The position numbers were made by a program, and so were the translations under genes. Positions 1 to 8,498 of a DNA stretch of 55,303 nt are shown here, one piece after another. Origin of the DNA: Gracilaria vermiculophylla. Taxonomy: Eukaryota; Rhodophyta; Florideophyceae; Gracilariales; Gracilariaceae. The notes beneath the pieces are model-generated. The model was not told the origin of the DNA. It worked only from the letters and a program-made list of their open reading frames with translations, and searched no databases. The DNA is taken from NCBI GenBank assembly GCA_019155205.2, contig JAHNZQ020000181.1:2005500-2060802 (forward strand). Reading direction: 5' to 3'. Each line of letters starts with the position of its first letter. Within the stretch, counting starts at the first letter, position 1.

Positions 1-1
1 C

Positions 2-514
2 GCTGATGCCAAGCCCCCCACCGTCATCCACAAGGAGGAGCGCGCCCTCCAACTGCACAGCTTGTGCGACAAAGTTGGGCGCCTGGAAAGAGAGGTGCGG
101 GCGCTGCAGCGCCAAATGCAAGAGCTGACGAGCTCTTCCGGAGTGAGCGCGGAAAGCAGGCGACCTTTGCGGCTGCACCTGTCTGCCGCTCAGCAGAGCG
201 AGGAGGGGCCAAGGCGAGACAGCGCCGAGCTGCAGCAATGCAGGGCCCCAACAGACAGCAAAGACGCAGCATCTCTGCCTGACCTAGCCGATGGCAGGGA
301 TGCGTGCGCTTCCTCGCAAGGCTTGGGCGGGAAGGATCCGCTGGCCGAGAGCTGGGGAAAAGCGAGAAAGAAGGAGCGAGGCATGTATTTCGCGCATGGG
401 CGATGCTTCTGGTGCGGGAAGAAAGGCTTCAAGGACCCCGATCACCCGTGCCGCTCGCATCCCATGCGAGAAAAAAGGGGTCGACGGAGCGAGACCGGCG
501 AAAGGCGCCAGTAA
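2..514 (+). CDS. Coiled-coil plus CCHC-like zinc-knuckle protein, copy A (5' partial)
   Basis: The reading frame is open from the window edge to a TAA at 512-514, so the 5' end is missing. The N-terminal part has a heptad-like leucine pattern (LCDKVGRLEREVRALQRQ). A charged spacer follows, with the segments RLHLSAA and SEEGPRRDSAE. The C-terminus carries CFWCGKKGFKDPDHPC, a Cys-x2-Cys-x9-His-x-Cys cluster resembling but not matching a retroviral zinc knuckle (Cx2Cx4Hx4C), then a basic tail. A second gene at 54155-54928 is clearly paralogous along this whole length. The coiled coil plus small zinc cluster plus basic tail suggests nucleic-acid binding, perhaps a Gag-like or domesticated element protein. 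That is inference; I do not recognise the family. Confidence 0.6.
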   Translation, partial: ADAKPPTVIHKEERALQLHSLCDKVGRLEREVRALQRQMQELTSSSGVSAESRRPLRLHLSAAQQSEEGPRRDSAELQQCRAPTDSKDAASLPDLADGRDACASSQGLGGKDPLAESWGKARKKERGMYFAHGRCFWCGKKGFKDPDHPCRSHPMREKRGRRSETGERRQ

Positions 515-740
515 GCACTAGCGGCAGGCGCAACAGCTGCCAATGTGATAGCGATAGCTCCTCTGAACGCCATGACCACCTCGGTAAAAACGATTTTGTT
601 TCACAAGTGTGCTTTTCTTGCGCGGAATGTAAGACCAAGATGCACGTGCGAGACGGTGTGCGTTGGTTTTCTGCGCAGCGCGACGTGGGCTGGCACGCGC
701 AGCGGTTGGCAGACGGCGAAGGGCAGGCGCCGATTTCCGA
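515..740 (+). repeat. Post-stop block conserved with the right-end paralogue
   Basis: After the stop codon this stretch still aligns with 54929-55150. The best part, around 587-650, has about four differences in 60 bases. In one frame both copies read DFVSQVCFSCAECKT, a Cys-x2-Cys-x2-Cys pattern, and some differences are synonymous in that frame. It may be a conserved 3' untranslated region of a repeated unit, or a downstream exon. The sequence alone does not decide. Confidence 0.5.
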
Positions 741-1138
741 CGCCACGCCAAGCCGCACGCACGCGCCAAAAGCGCGGGAGAAAAAAGGCGTAACGGACGG
801 CGGGAGCACCACGCGCGCGCGCGCGCGCGCGCGGTGTAAGCGCGGCGGGCGGCGGGCGGCGCGTGCCGGCAGCTGCGTTGAACGACGCGGCGGCAGCGCG
901 CGGGAAAGCGCGCGATGGGGCGTAGCGCGGCGGCGCCACCTGCTGTTATGGCGCACGCCTAATACGTATCGTAACAGCAAGTCGGCCATCTAGCTGCACA
1001 AGTCAGGGGTTTTGTTTAGATAGGTAGGGAAATCTGCGCAACACATCTACGTCTACCGCTAGCAAGCTACGGGGGGAGGGAGAAGGGGGACGGGGCGGCG
1101 GGGCGGCGGGGAGGCGATGCGGCCCCTCGAGGCGGTAG
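741..1138. other. GC-rich spacer with (CG)n run
   Basis: There is no convincing gene. It contains a CG dinucleotide run at about 812-832, GC-rich imperfect repeats, and a G-rich purine tract at about 1070-1115 just past the 3' end of the minus-strand gene. Confidence 0.5.
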
Positions 1139-1924
1139 TCACAGCTGGCAGCGGTCGAACGCGCCCGAGCACAGCCTGATGAGGTGGTCCACCAGCAGCG
1201 AGTTGAACGACGCGTTGCGCGACACGCCGGGCGCGCCGTCCGCCGGCGGCGGTGGCGGCGGTGGCGGCGGCGGCAGCGGCGACAGCGGCGGCGGCGACGG
1301 CACGCCGACCATCGACGCCGACCGCTCGCAGTCCTCCTCGTCGGCGCTGGTGCACGGCGACAGCAGCGCGTCGTGCTTGAGCGCGTCCTTCCGGTGCAGC
1401 TGCTCGGCGAACGACACGCGGCGCCGCGCCACGCGCGGCGCGCCAGCGGCGGCGGCGGCGGCGGCGGCGGCGGCGTCGCCGGCAGCCACGGCAGCGAGCT
1501 GGCCGGCGAAAGACGCGCTGCGCGCGACGCGCGGCGCGGCGGCGGCGGCAGCGGCGGCGGCGCGCCTCACGTCGCAGTACTCGCTGCGCGAGCGCGGCAG
1601 CGCCGGCGGGCGCGGCGCCGGCGGCGCGGCGCCGGCGCGCAGCGCGGGCATGAAGGTGCGGAAGAACGAGGCGATTTCGCCCAGCTCCTGCGCGGCCGAC
1701 ACGGTGGCGCTGCGCCGCGCGCCGCGCGCGCCGCGCGCGCGGTGCGTGACGGAGAGCGGCGCGTCGCTGCGGCGCGGCGCGACGCGCAGGGGGCGCGAGT
1801 GGCGGTGCGGGCGTGCGTGGCGCGGCGAGCGCTTGGCGCGCGGCGCGGCGGCGGTGGCGGCGGTGGCACGCGGCGGCGCGGCGGCGGCGCGCGGGTGGGC
1901 GGGTGCGGTGGTGGCGTGCGTCAT
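1139..1924 (-). CDS. Low-complexity Ala/Pro/Arg-rich protein with repeated RxSF motifs
   Basis: The frame from the ATG at 1924 gives 261 residues. It is rich in Ala, Pro and Arg, with poly-Ala and poly-Pro tracts. Embedded are three spaced copies of a motif: PRVARSASFAGQL (residues 131-143), PRVARRRVSFAEQL (163-176) and PGVSRNASFNSLL (232-244). There is a weaker relative at 67-81 (RRSATVSAAQEL) and a further RSAS at 201-204. The R-x-[AV]-S cores look like basophilic kinase (PKA or CaMK type) or 14-3-3 sites, and RVSF in the second copy also fits the PP1-docking RVxF pattern. These roles are inference from short motifs. The frame stays open upstream through the poly-G tract, so the true start is uncertain. 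No known domain was recognised. The repeats argue against a chance frame. Confidence 0.5.
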   Translation of the reverse strand: MTHATTAPAHPRAAAAPPRATAATAAAPRAKRSPRHARPHRHSRPLRVAPRRSDAPLSVTHRARGARGARRSATVSAAQELGEIASFFRTFMPALRAGAAPPAPRPPALPRSRSEYCDVRRAAAAAAAAAPRVARSASFAGQLAAVAAGDAAAAAAAAAAGAPRVARRRVSFAEQLHRKDALKHDALLSPCTSADEEDCERSASMVGVPSPPPLSPLPPPPPPPPPPADGAPGVSRNASFNSLLVDHLIRLCSGAFDRCQL

Positions 1925-2003
1925 GGCGGGCGGGTGCGCAGCACTCGGGCGGCGGCGCGGCAGAGGAGGGGGGGCGCGCGGCAGACGAAGGGCGCCAGCG
2001 GGG

Positions 2004-2182
<179 letters not shown>

Positions 2183-2245
2183 CGGCGGAGAGGTGGAGCG
2201 CGGGGTGGAGGGCGACGACGGCGGTCGCGGCAGCACGGCGGAGAA

Positions 2246-2274
2246 CGCAGCGCTGTTATAGCAACAGCGCTGCG
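2246..2274. repeat. Perfect inverted repeat, 12-bp arms, 5-base loop
   Basis: The arms CGCAGCGCTGTT and AACAGCGCTGCG flank the loop ATAGC. It could form a cruciform or a hairpin in RNA. It lies upstream of the RxSF protein, beyond the poly-G run. Function unknown. Confidence 0.7.
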
Positions 2275-2738
2275 CGCGCGGCGCCGCCAGCGGCTCGACC
2301 GCAACGCGAGCGGCGTGCGCCAAGGCGCCGTCCTCACACCGCGCAGCAACGCACCGCGCCCCTTTCATGTCGCGCGCGCGCGGCTCAGCGAGCGCGCCAT
2401 GCCGCATGCCGTTTTTGCGTCCAATTTTGCATCTTTCCCCGCGCGCGCGCGCGCGCGCTGCCGCCGCGCCCGTTCTCATGCATTGTAGCTGCTGCGTGTC
2501 GCGCCGCCGCATAGCTTCGCTGCCGCACCGACGCGCCGCCGCTCCACCGTCGCCGCGCGCCGCACGTTGACCGCCGCGCCCTCCCCGCGGCGCGCCCGCT
2601 CGCGTCGCCGCCCGCCGCCCGCCGCCGCCTTACACGCGCTCAGCTTTACCGCTCGCTCCGCACGCGCGCCTTGGGCCGCTATGCCCCGCTACGCGCGCCG
2701 CAGACGTAGCGCGCGCGTCCGCCGTTCACGCCGCCGTC

Positions 2739-4829
2739 TTACGTGTCCGAATCGCGGCTGGCTCCCGGCGATTCCGCCAGCATCCACGGCGCCCTGCGCG
2801 CCCCAGGGCTCAGCGGCGGCAACGACATGGGCGACCGCCCCCGCAGCGACGAAGGCAGCAGCTCCGCGTCCTCCCCGTTGTCGCACTCGTTCACGCTTCT
2901 GCCGATCGTCACGGCCGCCGAGCGCCCCAGCGGCGGCCGCGCCGCCGACACTCGCGCCGCCACCTCCGCCTCCTTGCCCTCCCCCGCCTCGCACTGCGCT
3001 TCGTCGTCGCCGCCTCGCCCCTGCGCGCACTCTTGCGACGGCGAAATGTACTCTCGGAGAAGGCACATCAGCACCGGCGACGTCATGCTCGTCACCCCAA
3101 TGATCGCCCAGATCACCGTCCCGTGGTGCGGCCCGCTCGCCGGCATGAACGTGCTCAGCAGCCACCCCGACATGCCGCCCACCAGCAGTTTCACCGAGAA
3201 CAGCGGCGCCGACGACAGGCTCGAATAGATGCCCTCCGACCCGTGCGCGCTCACCTCCATCGTGTACTCGTACACGCGCGGCGAGTAGATCGCCTCGCCA
3301 ATGCTCAGCGTCACCATGAACATCACCACCCCGAAGTAGCTCTGCCGCAGCGCCACCCAGAACGGGCTCGCCGCCGAGATGAAGCTGCCCCCGACAATCA
3401 TCGGGAACGACGGCACTCGCCGCGTCAAAAGCCCCACTATCGGCACCAGGAAAATGATCAGAAACGGGTTGATCGCGTAGATGAGCCCAAACGGTGCATC
3501 CGCCCCAAACTGCCGCGTCATGTACTTGGGCATCGTCGCGTCCAGGTGCCGGAACACCAGCCGCACCCCGATCAGCAGCAGCGTGAACAGGCTCAGCCGC
3601 CAGAACGCGGGGTCCTTGAGCACCTCCCTGGTTTGCGACAGCGGACTCTCCCTGTTGGGCGTGAACTCTTGCACCGCTCCACTCTCGTCCACATGAACCT
3701 CCCGAATGCCCACCACGACCACGCACACCATCAGCGCTGTGGAAATGGCGCTGCTCAGGATCACGAGCCGCAGCCCGGACATCTTGACTTGGCCCCATTG
3801 GTGCAGGTCCATTGTCACGCCTTCCCCGAAGAGACTTCGCGAAAGATCCACCATGGGCCCGGCACACAGCGCAGCCACATTCATCATCGAGTAGAACAGC
3901 GAAAAAGCAAACGTGCGATTGCGCGCATTTGTATACCGCTTTATGCCAATGGTCATGATGGGGATGCCGAGGCACTCCGCAAACGGCAGCAACGAGTACA
4001 GCATCAGCACCGCCATTCGCCGCGACAGCGTCACCGCTATGATGAAACGAGACAGAGCGCCGATGAGCGCGCCGACCAGCAGCGACGCGCGAACGCCCAA
4101 GTAATCGATAAACCACCCGCACAGCAGCCCGAAAAACGTGCTCATCACGCCGTACGCCCCATACGCCCATCCGGCCGCCGTATCAGACATTCCAAACTCA
4201 TCCGTCAAAAAGATTGTTAACACCAGCGAAAGCGAAAAGTAAGCATAGCTAGAAAGGAACTTCAACGCAAAAATGAGCCACAGTTCGCGCGGCGCCTCGT
4301 CCAGTTGTCGCACGTGCACCATCAACTTGACCAGCTTGGCCTTGATGGGCGCAAACCGCCCCGAGTGCGACGCACGGCTGTCCACATACCTGTGGCGATG
4401 AGCGCGCCTGTGGCGACGCGCTTGTGGCGCAGCTACGGCGGGCGGCACCTTCATTGCGGGCGGCGCTTGCAACGAGCCCGGCAGCGAGCCGTACGATGTG
4501 GACGGCTCTGGCGAAAGCTGCGCCAGTTGGGCTAATTGCGGAAAGCTCTCGCTTGCACTCGCGGCGGTGCTCACGCTTGGGCTGCGCTCGTAAACGTCCG
4601 CGCGCGCGGACAAGCTAGGGCGAAAGCGCGCGCTGATGTCCAATGAGGACGCAAGCATGGGCGGCGGCATAGGTCGCCATGATTCACTGTTGGCAACGTA
4701 TGACTCGGCACCCGGCGATTGCGCCCACACCTCGGAGTCGTCATCATCGTCGACGGGTATGGGAATGGCATGCGACGGGGGCGGGCGCATTGCTCGCGTG
4801 GTCAGCTGACCCTCCTCCGCGGAGGACAT
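2739..4829 (-). CDS. Major facilitator superfamily (MFS) transporter
   Basis: The ATG at 4829 starts an intronless frame of 696 residues. Residues 1-165 are a hydrophilic, Ser/Pro-rich, presumably cytosolic extension that includes QLAQLAQL at 99-106. A hydrophobic core with about 12 helices follows, the first two at roughly 183-208 and 218-243. GWFIDYLGVR at 238-247 matches MFS motif A between helices 2 and 3. The C-terminal tail of about 110 residues is charged and Ser-rich, again probably cytosolic. The family moves small solutes across membranes by alternating access. The sequence does not reveal the substrate or the membrane. The long tails make it larger than the usual 400 to 500 residues and may carry regulatory phosphorylation sites. 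Codon use is strongly GC-biased, like its neighbours. Confidence 0.85.
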   Translation of the reverse strand: MSSAEEGQLTTRAMRPPPSHAIPIPVDDDDDSEVWAQSPGAESYVANSESWRPMPPPMLASSLDISARFRPSLSARADVYERSPSVSTAASASESFPQLAQLAQLSPEPSTSYGSLPGSLQAPPAMKVPPAVAAPQARRHRRAHRHRYVDSRASHSGRFAPIKAKLVKLMVHVRQLDEAPRELWLIFALKFLSSYAYFSLSLVLTIFLTDEFGMSDTAAGWAYGAYGVMSTFFGLLCGWFIDYLGVRASLLVGALIGALSRFIIAVTLSRRMAVLMLYSLLPFAECLGIPIMTIGIKRYTNARNRTFAFSLFYSMMNVAALCAGPMVDLSRSLFGEGVTMDLHQWGQVKMSGLRLVILSSAISTALMVCVVVVGIREVHVDESGAVQEFTPNRESPLSQTREVLKDPAFWRLSLFTLLLIGVRLVFRHLDATMPKYMTRQFGADAPFGLIYAINPFLIIFLVPIVGLLTRRVPSFPMIVGGSFISAASPFWVALRQSYFGVVMFMVTLSIGEAIYSPRVYEYTMEVSAHGSEGIYSSLSSAPLFSVKLLVGGMSGWLLSTFMPASGPHHGTVIWAIIGVTSMTSPVLMCLLREYISPSQECAQGRGGDDEAQCEAGEGKEAEVAARVSAARPPLGRSAAVTIGRSVNECDNGEDAELLPSSLRGRSPMSLPPLSPGARRAPWMLAESPGASRDSDT

Positions 4830-6446
4830 GGCTGCTGCGTCGGTGCGAGCTTCGAAATGCGGAGAGATGTGATGGGTGGAGGATGAGCGGGCCGCGCCGG
4901 AGCTGCGCGGAAATGCGCACGATGAGGAGACGACGTTAACGGCGCGAACGGGGCGGCGTGGCTGCTTGCTCCGTCGTCGGCTTCTCGCTTAAGGGTCCAT
5001 TGCCCGGCATGATTGCGCGCGGCTGCTCTCGCAATCGACGTCGTGGACGGTGGAGCTCCATGATTGGATGCACGTGAGCGGCCGAGCTGGGAGTCTGTGT
5101 GTGGCATGCAGACAGCCGCACGCTGCCAGCGCTGGTCATTGGCGCATGCTCGGCGCTGCTCGGAGACAGCTGTGAAAATTGGGAGCTCCGCGCGCCATGC
5201 GAGGAGTGGAACGGCGGTGGACAGTTGCCCGACGCGGTGGCGCTTTGCGCTCGAGTCGCCGCGCTGAATTATTGGCGCTCAGCATGCTCACCGGGTGCGC
5301 ACGCGCCAATCGCCCCCCGCGCAGCCGCCAACGCGCCCGCGTCTACTATAATATTATTGTTGTAGCGTTCTGCCTTGCTCCCCTTCTGCGCCACATTGTT
5401 GTGGGAAATGCAAGCAGACCGCCGCCCGGCGATGGGGTGCGAGTTGTTGTCATTGGCCATCTCGTATGCCGCTGCTGTGCGTTTCAAACAAGTACTACCG
5501 AATGACACAAGCCACACACAAGCGCGACCCAACCGTCCTCAAGTACATTTGATACGCAGTGCTGTAGCATGCGTCATAGTTCGCGACCTGCTAAAAACCA
5601 CTCATGCTAAGGTAAAACGCCAACGAACAGGCAGTTCATTTCGTAGCGTAAAAGAGCCAAGCATTGCATCCGCAAGCACTCTGCCTGTTTCGTATCACGC
5701 AAGCCCAACGCCCCGCTTCGGCCGCAAACACGCCACCCAATAGCCGCCCCATTTGGTTCCGATCTTGTGCCCACGCGCCCGCGATTCAAACGTTTGAAGA
5801 GCTTATCATCGCAACCCACCTTGGCTGCACGCCTGCGGCGTTGGGAGGTTGCCGCGTCGTCCATGAACAAAGAGTTGGTGCATAATACGCTTGCATCACG
5901 CCCCGTCCGTGCAGTGGGGAAACAATGCAGCTTGCGCCGACAGACGGACGTGCGCCAGTGCTTGCGCATACTTTTTTTTTCTTTTTTTCTTTTCTTTTTT
6001 TTTTTTGGTCCCAGCCCATGTACAACCGCCAGCGCCAAGATGATTGCCGCGTTTGCCGTTCTACTGCACCCCATGATTCATCATGATTTGTGTTTTGCAT
6101 TAGGCTTTCGAATGATGCACTTGTGCGCGTCACAAGCTGAGCGATGCGCCCAGTCCCAAGCCAAAGAGTAGCCTGGCATCACCGCTGCATGTGCCAGACA
6201 CCACCTCCACGTTTCTAAAGCATCCGTCACGTGTGGCCCCCACGCATTACTCAACTCTTTGTCATCATTCAAGCGCATCGTTGGTCGACAGAATAAAAAT
6301 CCGTTCGCCACCCGGGTATACGTCGTGTTGCGCAAGATTTCTGAAAACATTTACAAAAGCCTCGAGTGAGCAACATGCTCGAAAATGATGGATACGGTGC
6401 AGAGGGGCAGCAATCAACTCACAATCACTCAGCGGCGAATACATAA
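4830..6446. other. Intergenic region, no gene seen
   Basis: This 1.6-kb region has only short overlapping frames without recognisable features. It contains a pyrimidine tract, almost all T, at about 5970-6006. It lies upstream of the MFS gene and downstream of the next minus-strand gene, so it should hold the promoter of the former and the 3' end of the latter. Confidence 0.5.
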
Positions 6447-7706
6447 TCACGGACGGTCAGCAGCCGATTCTGCCGTGATGCGAGGCGTGGACGCCATCGA
6501 CGCGCCCCCCGCAACGGGACTCGATGCGTTGGTCCTCCTACGCTTCCTGCGAAACAGGCTCCACCTTCTGCTGCTCGTAGTCGAGTTGGCGTGGCTCATG
6601 GCAGTACGCTCGCTCATACGCGCTTGGGGCGAGCTGCTCTCGTCTGCGCCGTGTCTGCCGGGCAGGCCGCCGAACGGCACCTTCGTCAGTGCCCTCAATC
6701 TCTCGCTGGGTCGCCCAGACGCAGAGCGTGTCTTGATTTCGCGCGTGCGCTTGGAGTACGCGGTACTTGCGTGATGCTGCAAAAGCTTGACGCTTTCCGC
6801 TGTTTGCAGTGGATCGTTTTCAACTTCTTCGGCCTTCTGTCGCCACTCTTCACGGCTCTTTTTCACACTTTCTTCGCGACGGCGCGCCTCGACGGCATGG
6901 GCGGCCTCGGCATCGTAGCCAGCGCCCAGAGCGCCCGCGGCGATCATGGCGGCAGCTTTTCGCGACGGCACGATGATGGCAGTGGGGTCGGCAGCGTGAG
7001 GGTCCTTGGCAAGTTCTTTCCGCAGCGCGTCGAGCTTGGCGCGGTTGTTGTTGAGCGTCTGTTGCGCCTTTTTGACATTGTCTTCGCGAGTTTTCAATTC
7101 GGCGCCCAAATCATCCAGCATGTGCTCCGCAGGGTGTGATAGTGGATTTCGACCCTCCCTCAGCTGAGCAAACAGCTCTGTCTTGCGCCATAGCAACGCA
7201 ACGGCCAACAGGGGCGGAAAGGAGAGAATGACGGCAACTTTGACCAGAATGGACTCGAACCAATGCGGTCTGTATCGGTTAATTAAAAGCACGGCGAGCA
7301 CGAGCGCCAAAAACAGCACGGTGGGGTCTGGCAGTCTGGAGGCAATCGCGGAGGCCTTCTCGAGAGGAGGCCACAGTTTGTCGAGAGTGGCGGCCAACGC
7401 CGACTTCCCCTGTTGCTCGGGCGAGGCGGCAGACGAATCCTTTGGGGCGGCGGAGAACAGTCGCGCGAAGAACTGCGTGACTGGGTTGGGCTTGGAATCG
7501 GGCTTGGCGGCGCGGAAGCGCACAGAGCTCTTGCGAGCTCGCGCGCGGCTCTCGGTGACAGCGCCAATGTTCATGAACAGGGTGGAAGACGTCGACTCTT
7601 GCGCACCGGCGTGCAGGGGCTCATGCGCGTCGTAGGCGCGCATGTTCTTGGCAAGCACGTCGGCGGCAGGCACCAGCAGCGGGCGCGCGGCGCCACCGAG
7701 CGCCAT
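6447..7706 (-). CDS. Two-helix membrane protein with coiled coil, unknown function
   Basis: The ATG at 7706 gives a 419-residue intronless protein. Residues 1-110 are basic and hydrophilic. Two adjacent hydrophobic segments (about 127-143 and 151-173, separated by RYRPHWF) look like a membrane hairpin or a pair of helices. Charged, coiled-coil-prone stretches follow at about 195-236 and 270-296. The C-terminus is Ser/Arg-rich with a basic cluster, RRKRRR. The short charged turn recalls membrane-shaping or ER-anchored proteins, but I recognise no family and assign no function. It is divergent from the oxysterol-binding gene; the 792 bases between them include a GC-rich minisatellite in its probable 5' leader. 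Confidence 0.65.
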   Translation of the reverse strand: MALGGAARPLLVPAADVLAKNMRAYDAHEPLHAGAQESTSSTLFMNIGAVTESRARARKSSVRFRAAKPDSKPNPVTQFFARLFSAAPKDSSAASPEQQGKSALAATLDKLWPPLEKASAIASRLPDPTVLFLALVLAVLLINRYRPHWFESILVKVAVILSFPPLLAVALLWRKTELFAQLREGRNPLSHPAEHMLDDLGAELKTREDNVKKAQQTLNNNRAKLDALRKELAKDPHAADPTAIIVPSRKAAAMIAAGALGAGYDAEAAHAVEARRREESVKKSREEWRQKAEEVENDPLQTAESVKLLQHHASTAYSKRTREIKTRSASGRPSERLRALTKVPFGGLPGRHGADESSSPQARMSERTAMSHANSTTSSRRWSLFRRKRRRTNASSPVAGGASMASTPRITAESAADRP

Positions 7707-8498
7707 GACGCAGCGGTGCGATGAAGCGAGGGGAAGCGGAGAGAAGCGGAGGGGAGAGGGGATGGCAGCCGTAGCCGGCGGCGGCAGCGTTGGCGGCGGC
7801 GGCGGCGTTGGCGGCAGCGGCGGCGTTGGCGGCAGCGGCGGCGTTGGCGGCAGCGGCGGCGGCAGCGGCGGCGGCAGCGACGGCGGGGAAAGGGGGAGAG
7901 GGAGGGAATGGTCGGGCGAGGGAGAGGCGGGAGGCGACGGTCAACGGGCGGGGAGCGGGAGGCGCACACAACGACGGCGGTGCAGCGCGGCGCAACGTTT
8001 GTAGCGGGCGCGAAGCGAAACGCGAAGCGCAACGCGAGAGCTGCGGGGAGCGCTGGGGCGGACGCGTGGCTAAAACGGCACTTTTTGCATTTCCTGGCAG
8101 CTCCCGCTTTGCTTGCACTTGGCGTGTGCAGCTCGCAGTTGCTGATACGCGCGCTGACACACGCGCTGACACGCGCGCCGTCACCGTGACACACTGGACA
8201 CTCCATCGCTCGTGCCTCACGCCACGCCGCTTCGCCGCTCATCGCAAGCCTTCAAGCCCCATTACCTCTGTCCACAGCCGCCACGCTCTCCACCGTTTAC
8301 ACGTCTTCCACGACTTCCTCACCTACCACGTGGCCCGCTGTCCACGCTACACAGGTGCCTCCGTATGACTGTGCCACATGCCGCGCTGTACGTTGCCGCT
8401 GCGTGCCACGCCCAAGCTGCCCGCGCACGCGCTTCTCTGCCGCTGCGGCGCCCTGCCGTCGTGCCGGGGCTAGCTGCGAGGCCGTTGCGCCCAGCCGC
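7707..8498. other. Divergent intergenic region
   Basis: It separates a minus-strand gene (start 7706) and a plus-strand gene (start 8499) and should contain both promoters. It is highly GC-rich on the left because of the 18-base minisatellite. The frame of the right-hand gene is open back to a GTG at 8355, without an ATG before 8499. Confidence 0.5.
7777..7880. repeat. GC-rich minisatellite, 18-base unit
   Basis: Three perfect tandem copies of GGCGGCGTTGGCGGCAGC occupy 7801-7854. Degenerate GGC/AGC copies lie on both sides, spanning about 7777-7880. The tract lies in the probable 5' leader of the two-helix membrane protein. Confidence 0.85.

Noticed and set aside
3033..4220. 395-residue plus-strand frame rich in His and Arg
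   Set aside because: It is the reverse-strand shadow of the MFS gene; composition is typical of antisense reading.
5970..6006. Poly-A tail of a retroposed sequence on the minus strand
   Set aside because: No RNA-like or gene-like sequence precedes it, so it is only a pyrimidine tract.
7240..7270. tRNA B-box-like GGACTCGAACC
   Set aside because: It lies in coding sequence and no T-stem or acceptor stem can be formed around it.
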